NCBI RefSeq assembly: GCF_014189855.1
Contig: NZ_BJFN01000001.1
Coordinates: forward strand, 1,286,758 to 1,350,757
Length of the DNA: 64,000 nucleotides
Reading direction: 5' to 3'
Origin: Buttiauxella sp. A111
GTDB taxonomy: Bacteria > Pseudomonadota > Gammaproteobacteria > Enterobacterales > Enterobacteriaceae
Position 1 is the first letter of the stretch, and every line of letters starts with the position of its first letter. Shown here piece by piece: positions 9,954-18,137 of the stretch. A program made the translations under genes and the position numbers. Below the pieces are notes generated by a model, which was given only the letters and a program-made list of their open reading frames with translations, ran no database searches and had not been told where the DNA came from.

Positions 9954-10442
9954 TTATGCGCGCAGTTTAACGTCGATAGCGTCTTGAGAGCGCGTACTGC
10001 GATGGTTTTCATTATGCTGGCGACCGGAGACATCCAACACTTCCTGGTTATTCACCAGTTCACCCAAGGTGATGTTATTTAAAAAACCGGTCAAACGATC
10101 GCTCAGATCGCGCCATAGTGCGTGAGTCAGGCACTTATCGCCGCCCTGACAACCACCTTTACCCTGGCAACGCGTCGCATCAACAGATTCATCTACGGCG
10201 CTGATAACTTCGCCTACCGCGATGCTGTTTGCTTCTTTACCTAACAGATAACCACCGCCAGGACCGCGTACGCTGGCAACCAGGCCATTTTTACGCAGGC
10301 GGGAGAATAACTGCTCCAGGTAGGAGAGAGAGATTCCCTGACGTTCTGAAATATCAGCCAACGGCACTGGACCTGATTCGGAGTTCAACGCAACGTCAAG
10401 CATTGCGGTCACGGCATAACGTCCTTTCGATGTCAGTCTCAT
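9954..10442 (-). CDS. iscR: Fe-S responsive regulator IscR
   Basis: This 162-residue Rrf2-family regulator has an N-terminal winged helix (residues 1-65) with the recognition segment [16 protein letters not shown]. The cluster ligands Cys92, Cys98 and Cys104 lie in [13 protein letters not shown], with His107 nearby. With a [2Fe-2S] cluster it represses its own operon; without the cluster it controls other promoters. It is the first gene of the isc operon. The upstream region carries two IscR-type sites. Confidence 0.97.
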   Translation of the reverse strand: MRLTSKGRYAVTAMLDVALNSESGPVPLADISERQGISLSYLEQLFSRLRKNGLVASVRGPGGGYLLGKEANSIAVGEVISAVDESVDATRCQGKGGCQGGDKCLTHALWRDLSDRLTGFLNNITLGELVNNQEVLDVSGRQHNENHRSTRSQDAIDVKLRA

Positions 10443-10523
10443 GTCTTACTTAACCTCAAATCGCCCCTCGAACCGGGGGTTTTTTATAAATGTGATTGTC
10501 ACATAGCAGGTCGCAAGTCTGAC

Positions 10524-10573
10524 ATTCCTGAGTAAATTGGTCAACTATTTAACCCACCAATTTACTCAAGTAT
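10524..10573 (-). promoter_or_regulatory. Tandem IscR type 1 binding sites at the iscR promoter
   Basis: Read on the minus strand, 10524-10548 starts ATAGTTGACC and ends ACTCAGGAAT. Positions 10549-10573 start ATACTTGAGT. Both fit the 25-bp IscR type 1 pattern (ATA-box, GAC/GTC core) and closely resemble the E. coli iscR operator, where holo-IscR represses the operon. The distal site abuts the trmJ stop codon. Confidence 0.75.
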
Positions 10574-11313
10574 TATTTGCCTGATTTTTTCTCGTTATCA
10601 ATAGAAGAAAGCATGCCGCGTAGAATGTTAAGCTCTTGAGTTTCCGGGCGTGCACGGTTGTACAAGCGGCGCAATTTGCTCATTATCTGGCCCGGATGGC
10701 TGGTACGAATAAAGCCAGTTTTCAGCAATACTTGTTCCAGGTGAACGTAAAAACGCTCGAGATCGTCAGCCGATGGATACTGAGTCTGGTCTTCCACAAC
10801 GACGGTTTCTTTGCCTTCTTCTTGCGTGGCAAGCCAGGCAATTCGCACTTCATAGGCAAGGATTTGCACCGCCATCGCCAGGTTCAGCGAGCTGTATTCT
10901 GGGTTTGCCTGAATCGCAACGTGGTAGTGGCATTTCTGCAATTCGTCATTCGTTAAGCCTACACGCTCGCGGCCAAAAACAATGGCGACTGGCGCATGTT
11001 GCGCTTCGGAAATGCTCTTTAAACCACATTCGCGTGGGTCAAGCATCGGCCATGGCAGCGTACGAGAACGTGCGCTGGTGCCAACCACCAGGCTGCATCC
11101 CGCCAACGCTTCATCCAACGTGTCTACAATTTTAGCTTCACCAATAACATCACTGGCACCCGCAGCAAGGGCGATTGCCTGAGAGTCAGGTTTAACCAGC
11201 GGATTTACCAGCCAAAGATTGGTCAGCCCCATGGTTTTCATCGCACGAGCTACAGAGCCCATGTTGCCAGTATGAGAGGTTTCAACCAGCACTATACGTA
11301 CGTTTTGCAGCAT
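10573..11313 (-). CDS. trmJ: tRNA (cytidine/uridine-2'-O-)-methyltransferase TrmJ
   Basis: At 246 residues it has the same length as E. coli TrmJ. It is a SPOUT-superfamily (TrmH-like) methyltransferase: the N-terminus has [23 protein letters not shown], and the knotted SAM-binding region shows [15 protein letters not shown] and [10 protein letters not shown]. It methylates the ribose of nucleotide 32 in several tRNAs. It lies just upstream of iscR on the same strand and divergent from suhB, as in E. coli. Confidence 0.96.
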   Translation of the reverse strand: MLQNVRIVLVETSHTGNMGSVARAMKTMGLTNLWLVNPLVKPDSQAIALAAGASDVIGEAKIVDTLDEALAGCSLVVGTSARSRTLPWPMLDPRECGLKSISEAQHAPVAIVFGRERVGLTNDELQKCHYHVAIQANPEYSSLNLAMAVQILAYEVRIAWLATQEEGKETVVVEDQTQYPSADDLERFYVHLEQVLLKTGFIRTSHPGQIMSKLRRLYNRARPETQELNILRGMLSSIDNEKKSGK

Positions 11314-11362
11314 TCTTGACTCATAGCCTGAAAAGATTATCGCGATATCCTATCATAACCCT

Positions 11363-11391
11363 GGGACATATTCCGAACGCTCTGCTATACT
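11363..11391 (+). promoter_or_regulatory. Predicted suhB promoter
   Basis: An extended -10 element TGC-TATACT (11383-11391) lies 41 bases before the suhB start. A weak -35 (GGGACA) is 17 bases upstream of the -10. Confidence 0.5.
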
Positions 11392-11431
11392 CCGCCGCGT
11401 TTTCCGTTCTTTAACATCCAGAGAGAGACCG

Positions 11432-12235
11432 ATGCATCCGATGCTCAACATCGCCGTGCGCGCTGCGCGCAAGGCGGGCAATTTAATTGCCAAGAACTAC
11501 GAAACCCCAGACGCTGTAGAAGCGAGCCAAAAGGGCAGCAACGATTTTGTGACTAACGTAGATAAAGACGCTGAGCGTCTGATTATCGAAATTATCCGCA
11601 AATCCTACCCGCAACACACCATTATCGCTGAAGAATCAGGCGAACTGGCGGGTACCGAGCAGGATGTGCAATGGGTTATCGATCCTCTGGATGGCACTTC
11701 TAACTTCATCAAACGTTTGCCGCACTTCGCGGTATCAATCGCTGTTCGTGTTAAAGGCCGCACCGAAGTTGCTGTGGTTTATGACCCAATGCGTAACGAG
11801 TTGTTCAGTGCTGTTCGTGGCCAAGGCGCACAGCTGAACGGTTACCGTCTGCGCGGCAGCAATGCACGTGACCTCGACGGCACTATTCTGGCAACCGGCT
11901 TCCCATTCAAACTGAAGCAACACGCCACTCCTTATATCAACATCGTCGCTAAACTGTTCACCCAGTGTGCAGACTTCCGTCGTACCGGTTCAGCTGCGCT
12001 GGATCTGGCATACGTTGCGGCTGGCCGTGTTGATGGTTTCTTCGAGATTGGTCTGAAGCCTTGGGATTTTGCAGCAGGCGAACTGATTGCTCGCGAATCC
12101 GGTAGCCTGGTGTGTGATTTCACCGGCGGCCATAACCACCTTTTGACCGGCAACATCGTTGCAGGTAACCCGCGCGTCGTTAAAGCCATGCTGGCAACGA
12201 TGCGTGATGAGCTGAGCGAAGCGCTGAAGCGTTAA
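11432..12235 (+). CDS. suhB: Inositol-1-monophosphatase / rRNA antitermination factor SuhB
   Basis: This 267-residue member of the inositol monophosphatase family contains the metal-binding motifs IAEESGE, DPLDGTSNFIKRLPHFAVSI and KPWDFAAGELI. It hydrolyses inositol phosphates in vitro. In E. coli its essential role is in the rRNA transcription antitermination complex, where it binds RNA polymerase and Nus factors. It is transcribed divergently from trmJ. The start MHPMLNIAV matches E. coli and follows a GAGAGAG ribosome site. Confidence 0.97.
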   Translation: MHPMLNIAVRAARKAGNLIAKNYETPDAVEASQKGSNDFVTNVDKDAERLIIEIIRKSYPQHTIIAEESGELAGTEQDVQWVIDPLDGTSNFIKRLPHFAVSIAVRVKGRTEVAVVYDPMRNELFSAVRGQGAQLNGYRLRGSNARDLDGTILATGFPFKLKQHATPYINIVAKLFTQCADFRRTGSAALDLAYVAAGRVDGFFEIGLKPWDFAAGELIARESGSLVCDFTGGHNHLLTGNIVAGNPRVVKAMLATMRDELSEALKR

Positions 12236-12250
12236 TCTCTGATCGTTGTA

Positions 12251-12364
12251 CGCCCTCCCCCTAGCCCTCTCCGCCAGGAGAGGGGATGTTCTTTTCTCCC
12301 TTAGCTGGGGTGAAGAAATATTCGTTTCCCCCTCTCCCTCAGGGAGAGGGCCGGGGTGAGGGTT
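12251..12364. repeat. Inverted pair of GAGAGGG-type palindromic repeats
   Basis: One copy (12251-12287, CCCTCCCC then CTCTCC/GGAGAG hairpin) and one reversed copy (12328-12364, CCCTCTCCC/GGGAGAGGG then CCGGGGTGAGGG) fill most of the 152-base space between the convergent suhB and NicO-type genes. They form the same family as at 3374-3475 and may act as a bidirectional transcript end. Confidence 0.85.
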
Positions 12365-12387
12365 GTTTTAAAAGCAAAAAATTAACG

Positions 12388-13371
12388 CTAAAAAGGCCGA
12401 ATCCCGCGAACGACCGGTTGAGCACTCAGCCACATCACCACCGCCGCTAATACCAAAATCCCCCCGCCCGCTAACGCCAATGTTGCCCAGGCGACCTGTC
12501 GCCATAACACCGGTGCTTTGTTACCGCTCATGCGCACAGCTAAAGTACGGAATCCGTGTACCAAAAATGCCAACCCGGAAATAGTCATGGACGTTCCTGC
12601 CGCCATCGTCAACGCAGACAACATTCCCCAGCTATAGACGCCAATCACTTTGCTAAACAACAGCACCATAATGGCGCCAGAACACGGGCGCATGCCCATA
12701 GACAAAACGATCATGGCCCGGGCGCGCCAGTCCTCCCCTGCATCAAGCTGTTTTTCTGTCGGCAAATGCTGATGTCCACAACCGCATTTTTCATCATGCA
12801 CATGAAGTGGCGTGAACGAGGTAAAATGCTGAGGCTTTCTCAGAACGTGTAGTAATTTGCGTAAGGCGCGGCCACACAGCATCAGGCCCAAAATGCCCAC
12901 CAGCAAATAACTGCCTTTTTCCAGCCAGAAACTGCTCATATGCAATTGCCGCGACGGCAACGCCAATATTCCCAACACGACCGTCACCAGCCCAATCGCC
13001 ACCAGCCCTTGTAATAAGGACGCGGCAAAAGTCAGTTTAAGGCTGCTTTTCAAACGTGAAGTATGGGTTGCAAGCCAGGTGGTAATGACGACCTTGCCAT
13101 GTCCCGGCCCCAACGCGTGAAGTACGCCATAGACAAAACTAAATGACAGCAGCGACCAACCCGCTCGCGCTGGGTTTTCGGCAACCTCACGCAATAGCGC
13201 GCTCATTTGCTGGTTAATGGATTTCTGCCACATCGCACTATTAAGGATGATTTGCGGCCAGTAGTGCCACAGGCTGTAGAGCCCAATCGCACAGATAATC
13301 AGGAAAAACGCCAGCGGCCACAGCTGTAACCATCGGCGTGAATGGGGTGTGGAGGAAGGAATTACTGACAT
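12388..13371 (-). CDS. NicO-family metal permease, ZevB-like
   Basis: This 327-residue integral membrane protein has about seven predicted segments, beginning with LWPLAFFLIICAIGLYSLWH. It carries the NicO-family motif HALGPGHGK near residue 90 and SMGMRPCSGAIMVLLFS in the second half. A loop around residues 190-205 is rich in metal-ligand residues (HVHDEKCGCGHQH). NicO proteins move Ni2+, Co2+ or related ions across the inner membrane. The gene overlaps an upstream DUF1007 gene by 10 bases; this pairing is that of ZevAB, described in Haemophilus influenzae as a zinc system. Family is firm; the ion and direction are inferred. Confidence 0.85.
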   Translation of the reverse strand: MSVIPSSTPHSRRWLQLWPLAFFLIICAIGLYSLWHYWPQIILNSAMWQKSINQQMSALLREVAENPARAGWSLLSFSFVYGVLHALGPGHGKVVITTWLATHTSRLKSSLKLTFAASLLQGLVAIGLVTVVLGILALPSRQLHMSSFWLEKGSYLLVGILGLMLCGRALRKLLHVLRKPQHFTSFTPLHVHDEKCGCGHQHLPTEKQLDAGEDWRARAMIVLSMGMRPCSGAIMVLLFSKVIGVYSWGMLSALTMAAGTSMTISGLAFLVHGFRTLAVRMSGNKAPVLWRQVAWATLALAGGGILVLAAVVMWLSAQPVVRGIRPF

Positions 13372-14009
13372 TGCAGCGTCACCTGTTGAGCAAATTGTTT
13401 ACCCAGTTCCATATCTTCAGGTGGTGCATCGGCTTTATCTAATGACAAGGCAAACGCCTGCATATCCTCAGTGGGTTGCGGTGTTTTAACTGAGATTTTG
13501 CATTGCGACGCTAATGTTTTCGGCACACTGGCATCAGCGGGATGGTCGTAACTCATATCGACAAAATAGGTCGGGTCGAAGGTCGCTAACTGATAGGTTT
13601 GCCCTTTTAACGGTTGAGGATGCGCCAGCGGCAAAATAAAGGTTAACACTGCCTGATGCCCTACCCGTGCGAGCCCATACTCGGGAGGCAAATTGTTAAA
13701 CGTCACTTTCTGGCCGTTATGCCACAGTTCAGTGAAGTAATGTTGCCCTAAAACATTCGCCATAACTTCGGCAGCAAGCTTCTTCCAGACCGGTGAATCC
13801 GGCTTCGCGTCACCGGCGTCATACAGTAGATCCGCTGAAGTAATTTCATCCATCGTCCACTGCATTTTCAGACCGGTTAGCTGGTCGTTTTCGGCCATGA
13901 CCGTGGTCACGAGCGTGATAAAGCTGTGCGGATGAGCCAAAGCCATCGGGCTAAAGAGTGCCGTACATAGGGCAAAAAACGCAATTTTGTTACACATTTT
14001 CCCGCTCAT
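13362..14009 (-). CDS. DUF1007 periplasmic metal-binding protein, ZevA-like
   Basis: A 215-residue protein with a signal peptide (hydrophobic IAFFALCTALFSPMALA, likely cut after ALA near residue 25) followed immediately by HPHSF, so the mature protein would start with a His-Pro-His metal-binding end. The rest matches DUF1007. It is probably periplasmic and hands metal to, or receives it from, the NicO permease encoded by the overlapping next gene. A second start (MCNKI, at 13997) is equally possible. The counterpart in Haemophilus influenzae is ZevA. I see no clear Zur or RcnR operator in the 114 bases before it. Confidence 0.82.
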   Translation of the reverse strand: MSGKMCNKIAFFALCTALFSPMALAHPHSFITLVTTVMAENDQLTGLKMQWTMDEITSADLLYDAGDAKPDSPVWKKLAAEVMANVLGQHYFTELWHNGQKVTFNNLPPEYGLARVGHQAVLTFILPLAHPQPLKGQTYQLATFDPTYFVDMSYDHPADASVPKTLASQCKISVKTPQPTEDMQAFALSLDKADAPPEDMELGKQFAQQVTLQCQ

Positions 14010-14135
14010 TATTCTCTCGAACTTAAAATTCTGTGAGCCAGTCAGAATTCCGTAATTAAAAAGCTCAAATGTGACTCTCTACGACAAAAGGTTTAGCTAC
14101 TCTTAGCATTAATCACCTTTGACTTGGTTATGCGG

Positions 14136-15416
14136 ATGATGACACTGCTTTCCCCACCACCATCTGTACTCTCCAGTCCGCAGCGCCGCTGTCACCTGCT
14201 TTTGTTGCTTTATTTACCGGGCCAGACGGTCACCCCAGAGATCCTCGCGAGGCTCAACGGGGTTGATGACACCAAAGCCCTGCAAGATATAGCCGACACG
14301 GGCGATGAAATCCAGCGCTATCACCGGCTGAGGCTTATCACCCAGCAGGATGGAAGCTATCGGATTGAGGGCACGCCTCTGAATCGCCGCCTGTGTTTAT
14401 TGCACTGGTTGCGTCGTGCATTGCGCTTATGCCCGCACTTTGTGCAGCAGCATTTTACTCCGACGCTAAAAACCCAGCTTAAACAGCAAGGGATCTTGAC
14501 CGCGTTGTACGATGAAAAGAATCTCCATGCGTTGATTAGCCTGTGTGCAAGACGTTTGCAGCGGCAGTTTGACAGTCGTGATATGCAGTTTTTAACGCTG
14601 TTTTTGCAGTACTGCTTGCATCAGCATCATGCGGGGATTACGCCTGAATTTACCGAGGAGCAACGGGCATGGACTCAGACGCGCCCGGAGTTTTTAGCCG
14701 CGCTTGAGATTGCCCGCCACTGGAAACGTCGTGTTTTACAATCGGCCAATGAAAACGAGCAATTGTTCCTGGCACTGTTATTCCTTTTATTACGCATGCC
14801 CGACCCGATTCACGATAACCATCAACAAGACTTCCGGCTGCGTACTGCGATTTCAGGAATGATTGCGCGCTTTCGTGAACAAGCGGGCATGTCGTTTAGC
14901 GACGAACAAGGTTTGAGCGACCAGTTATATATTCATCTTGCTCAGGCGCTGGATCGCTGCCAGTTCTGTATCGGCATTGATAACAGTTTGCCGGAAGAAA
15001 TTACCCGACTGTATCCGCGTCTGATGCGCACCACGCGTGAAGTCTTCAGTGATTTTGAATCTCACTATGAAATGCGTTTTTCTGACGAAGAAGTGGGTCT
15101 GGTGGCGGTCATTTTTGGCGCGTGGTTAATGCAGGAAAATGACCTGCATGAGAAGCAGGTATTGTTGCTGACGGGTAACAATCTTGAACTTGAGCAAAAT
15201 ATTGAACAGCAGCTACGCGAGCTCACCTTGCTGCCGCTCAATATTAAACATCTGACGATACACAGCTATCAAAAAGAGGGAGCGCCAAAAGAGGTGGTGC
15301 TGGTGATCACGCCCTACTCCACCACGCTGCCACTCTACTCTCCGCCGCTGATTCACGTCACGCTGCCGCTGGGTGACCACCAGCAGCAGCAGATCCGCAA
15401 GATTATCGAGTGTTAA
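14136..15416 (+). CDS. csiE: Stationary-phase inducible protein CsiE
   Basis: This 426-residue protein matches the E. coli CsiE length when started at the ATG at 14136; TTG at 14124 and ATG at 14130 are alternatives. An N-terminal winged-helix-like region (SSPQRRCHLLLLL, YHRLRLITQQDGSYRIEG) is followed by a region related to PRD domains (about 170-310) and a C-terminal EII-like part. The gene was named as CRP- and RpoS-dependent in E. coli. Its molecular role is unknown; the PRD layout suggests a PTS-linked regulator. It is divergent from the ZevAB-like pair and convergent with hcaT. Confidence 0.93.
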   Translation: MMTLLSPPPSVLSSPQRRCHLLLLLYLPGQTVTPEILARLNGVDDTKALQDIADTGDEIQRYHRLRLITQQDGSYRIEGTPLNRRLCLLHWLRRALRLCPHFVQQHFTPTLKTQLKQQGILTALYDEKNLHALISLCARRLQRQFDSRDMQFLTLFLQYCLHQHHAGITPEFTEEQRAWTQTRPEFLAALEIARHWKRRVLQSANENEQLFLALLFLLLRMPDPIHDNHQQDFRLRTAISGMIARFREQAGMSFSDEQGLSDQLYIHLAQALDRCQFCIGIDNSLPEEITRLYPRLMRTTREVFSDFESHYEMRFSDEEVGLVAVIFGAWLMQENDLHEKQVLLLTGNNLELEQNIEQQLRELTLLPLNIKHLTIHSYQKEGAPKEVVLVITPYSTTLPLYSPPLIHVTLPLGDHQQQQIRKIIEC

Positions 15417-15422
15417 CGCAAG

Positions 15423-15620
15423 TTACCCTAAATAATTGAAGTTGCACCAAGGCGGCAAACTTATGATCCCCAGGAGCTTACTCAAGTAAGTGACTGGGGT
15501 GACAAATCTGTAGGGAACAGATTTGAACGCTGTTTACAGCGGCCCCGGAGGGGTGAGGCCCACGATGGGCCGAATAACAGTGAAGCCAACGCAGATGCAG
15601 CTTCAAATATGACGGGTATA
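15423..15620. repeat. ERIC element with an internal insertion
   Basis: The ends are inverted (TTACCC at the left, GGGTATA at the right). The core contains GATCCCCAGGAGCTTACTC and AAGTAAGTGACTGGGGTGA, which match the two standard ERIC primer sequences. The usual element is about 127 bp; this one is 198 bp, so about 70 bp are inserted inside. Longer ERIC copies with insertions of this size are known in enterobacteria. The right end overlaps the hcaT stop codon. Confidence 0.9.
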
Positions 15621-16751
15621 TGAGATGGGGCGCGGGCGAATGAATAATGCTGGAACGGCGACTAACGCCATAATCCAGAACACCCCGCCTTGCATATGCT
15701 GGTAAAGGTAGCCGGAGAACATGGTCATAATGGCAATACCACCGCCCATCGCCACTGCGGAATAAACGGCCTGCAACCGGATAACTTCGTTGCCTTCACG
15801 CGCGGAGATATAACGCATCGCCGCCAGGTGGCAAACGGTGAAGCTACCACAATGCAGGATTTGCGCGGCAATCAGCCACGGTAAATCGGTCGTATACGCC
15901 ATCAGGCTCCAGCGCAGAATACCGGTTACGCCAGAAAGCAGCAGTAAATCGCGGGCGCTCCATTTACGGAACAGCTTGTTACTGAGTGCAAAAATCACAA
16001 TTTCAGCGACCACGCCAAGCGACCACAAGTAGCCCACCACCGAAGCGGAATATCCCGCACCTTGCCAGTAAATCGCACTGAATCCGTAGTAAGCCGCATG
16101 CGCACCTTGTAGCAAAGTGACACAGGCCAGAAAACGCCACGAGCCGAGGACCAGTTTCTTCCAGGCAGGCCAACCCGCGCCTTCGCTATGACGGGCTTCA
16201 CCCTGCGGCATCACAGATGGGCGCAGCATCATGCCGATAAGCATCGATGCAACACCAATACTCAGCAGTACCAGAATCGCCTGATAGCTGAACAGACTGA
16301 CCAGTTTGCCGGTCATGGCAGAACCGATAACAAACGCCAGCGATCCCCATAGCCGCACGCGGCCGTAATCCATGGTGATTTGGCGCTGCCAGGTTCCGGC
16401 CAACGCATCAGTAAGCGGCACCAGCGGTGAGAAGAACAGGTTAAAGCCGACCATCACAATCAGCAGCCAGGTTGCGGTTTGCCCGAACCAGAAAGCGACA
16501 GCAAAAATGAAGGTAAGTAAGGCAAGTAACCGCAAGGCAAAAACAAGTCGGGAAGGATCGGTAACACGAGGAGCCAGGAGCAAACTGCCGAGGAAACGGG
16601 CGATTAACCCTGCGCCTAACAGCAACCCAATGGTTTCGGGTGCCAGGCCGACTCCAGCTAACCAAACACTCCAGAATGGTAGAAAAATCCCGTAGCTAAA
16701 GAAGTAGGTAAAATAACTGAGCGCAAGCCAGCGCGTTGAATGCAAAACCAT
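15603..16751 (-). CDS. hcaT: MFS transporter HcaT (3-phenylpropionate permease family)
   Basis: This 382-residue, 12-segment major facilitator protein is very similar to E. coli HcaT (379 residues) from MVLHSTRWLALSYFTYFF onward. The frame extends 19 codons upstream to 16808, but the ATG at 16751 is the conserved start. In E. coli HcaT is a putative 3-phenylpropionate importer beside the hcaEFCBD dioxygenase genes. Those genes are absent here, so the substrate is uncertain. The last residues (about SYTRHI) and the stop codon are encoded by the end of the ERIC element, which has replaced the usual C-terminus. Confidence 0.93.
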   Translation of the reverse strand: MVLHSTRWLALSYFTYFFSYGIFLPFWSVWLAGVGLAPETIGLLLGAGLIARFLGSLLLAPRVTDPSRLVFALRLLALLTFIFAVAFWFGQTATWLLIVMVGFNLFFSPLVPLTDALAGTWQRQITMDYGRVRLWGSLAFVIGSAMTGKLVSLFSYQAILVLLSIGVASMLIGMMLRPSVMPQGEARHSEGAGWPAWKKLVLGSWRFLACVTLLQGAHAAYYGFSAIYWQGAGYSASVVGYLWSLGVVAEIVIFALSNKLFRKWSARDLLLLSGVTGILRWSLMAYTTDLPWLIAAQILHCGSFTVCHLAAMRYISAREGNEVIRLQAVYSAVAMGGGIAIMTMFSGYLYQHMQGGVFWIMALVAVPALFIRPRPISYTRHI

Positions 16752-16860
16752 GATCCCTCCCGTTTTGGAGGCGTTAGTGTCGCCGAGCGGTGGCGAGCAC
16801 GCAAGCAATCATTAACAGACCAATAACACAGACAAACAAGCGTGTTTTTTCCTTCCAACA

Positions 16861-16903
16861 TTTTATCTAACTATTTATTTTTAAATTAAATAGTTAGATA
16901 AAA
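16861..16903. promoter_or_regulatory. Perfect 17-bp inverted repeat before the barrel gene
   Basis: Left arm 16861-16877 (TTTTATCTAACTATTTA) and right arm 16887-16903 are exact reverse complements with a 9-base loop. Each arm contains TATCTAACTATT or its complement. It lies 109 bases upstream of hcaT and 61 bases upstream of the outer-membrane barrel gene, between the divergent starts. A regulator operator or a transcript hairpin are both possible. Confidence 0.6.
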
Positions 16904-16964
16904 CCCAAATTCATTTCTATTAAAATCCCCCACCGTTAAATCGAATGAAAAGTTTATAGTTGTC

Positions 16965-18104
16965 ATGTCTAATACCAGTCTCTTCAGGGGCTTAACCCTG
17001 ATTTTGTCGATGCTCACGTTACCGGCTGCTGCCGCTGAGACATCCACTACTGAAGCAAAAAACGACATGATTGAAGAAAGTCATGAAGGAAGCGAGTCAG
17101 ACAAAAACAAAAAGGCTGCGCCCTCTCCCTGGTTGTTTGTTCCGCTATTCAGTTCCAGCCCAAAACTCGATACCGCAGCAGGCATGATGGTGGGCTACAT
17201 GCACCGCTTCGATGAGAAGTCACGTCCTTCTCTGTTCGGGATTTCGGCCAAATACACCACATCCGAATCACTTATTGCCAATGCTTTTGCCAAAACCTCT
17301 TTTGGTGAAGATCACCACCGTATTCTGGGTGGCATGATGGTCGGTGATATAAACAACGACTATGAAAACTATTTGGGATCCGGCAAGCCATTAAGCACCA
17401 ACGACAACTACAGTTTCGCCTTTTTACGTTATCTCTATCGTGTTGAGGGTGACTGGTTCATCGGGGGTCAAGGCGCTTATTCCAACTATGAATTGCAAGG
17501 GCAAGATCCCACCTCTAACGAAATCCTCGATGAAATGGGCCTGGTCGGTTACAAGTCCGGTGGGCTGGGTGCGGTCGTAATGCATGACTCCCGCGACAAC
17601 GACTTTAAAGCCACCAAAGGCTGGTATCTCAACGTCAATAACATGGCCTATCGGGAAGCGTTGGGTGGAGAACAAGACTTCGATATCTGGCGCGTCGATT
17701 ATCGGGGATATTGGCAACATGGCGATGGCAACGTTTTTGCCGTGCGTAGCCGCCACCAGTTCTCCAACAACGCGCCCGCGGGGGCTTATTCTCCGGTTTA
17801 TCTGCGTGGCTATACACCGGGTGAATATCTCGCTCAGCATATGTCTTCAATTGAAATTGAGGAGCGTTACAAACTGGCCGATCGCTGGACCGCAACGGTG
17901 TTTGCCGGTGCCGCCTGTCTTTACGGCGACTCGACCAGCGGGGAGCAACTCAACTGCGGGGACAGTGAAAACCTCTACCCTGCGTGGGGTGCTGGCATCC
18001 AGTATTTGCTCAAACCCGAAGCCGGTATTGTGGTCAATCTCGAGTACGCGATGGGGAAAGATGACAATCAGGGGATCTATTTAAAGATGGGATACAGTTT
18101 CTGA
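16965..18104 (+). CDS. BamA/TamA-like outer membrane beta-barrel protein without POTRA domains
   Basis: This 379-residue protein has a Sec signal peptide (LFRGLTLILSMLTLPAAAA, cut near residue 24). A charged linker of about 25 residues follows (EESHEGSESDKNKK), then a barrel region of about 320 residues that resembles the C-terminal surface-antigen (D15) domain. The typical VMHDSRDNDFKATKGWYL and LRGYTPGEYL segments are present. The protein ends in aromatic Phe (MGYSF), as barrel proteins recognised by BamA do. No POTRA repeats are present, so it is not an assembly factor of the usual type. Function unknown. In E. coli this site holds hcaR and the hca genes. Confidence 0.82.
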   Translation: MSNTSLFRGLTLILSMLTLPAAAAETSTTEAKNDMIEESHEGSESDKNKKAAPSPWLFVPLFSSSPKLDTAAGMMVGYMHRFDEKSRPSLFGISAKYTTSESLIANAFAKTSFGEDHHRILGGMMVGDINNDYENYLGSGKPLSTNDNYSFAFLRYLYRVEGDWFIGGQGAYSNYELQGQDPTSNEILDEMGLVGYKSGGLGAVVMHDSRDNDFKATKGWYLNVNNMAYREALGGEQDFDIWRVDYRGYWQHGDGNVFAVRSRHQFSNNAPAGAYSPVYLRGYTPGEYLAQHMSSIEIEERYKLADRWTATVFAGAACLYGDSTSGEQLNCGDSENLYPAWGAGIQYLLKPEAGIVVNLEYAMGKDDNQGIYLKMGYSF

Positions 18105-18137
18105 TCCCCGTGATTAAAGGTCCTTGCGTAAGACTGC

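Noticed and set aside
12251..12364. Repeats between suhB and the NicO gene as a possible CRISPR array
   Set aside because: There are only two copies in opposite orientation with no equal-length spacers and no cas genes in the window.
16752..16808. N-terminal extension of hcaT by 19 codons
   Set aside because: The extension has no similarity to the E. coli protein, while MVLHSTRWLAL at 16751 matches its start exactly.
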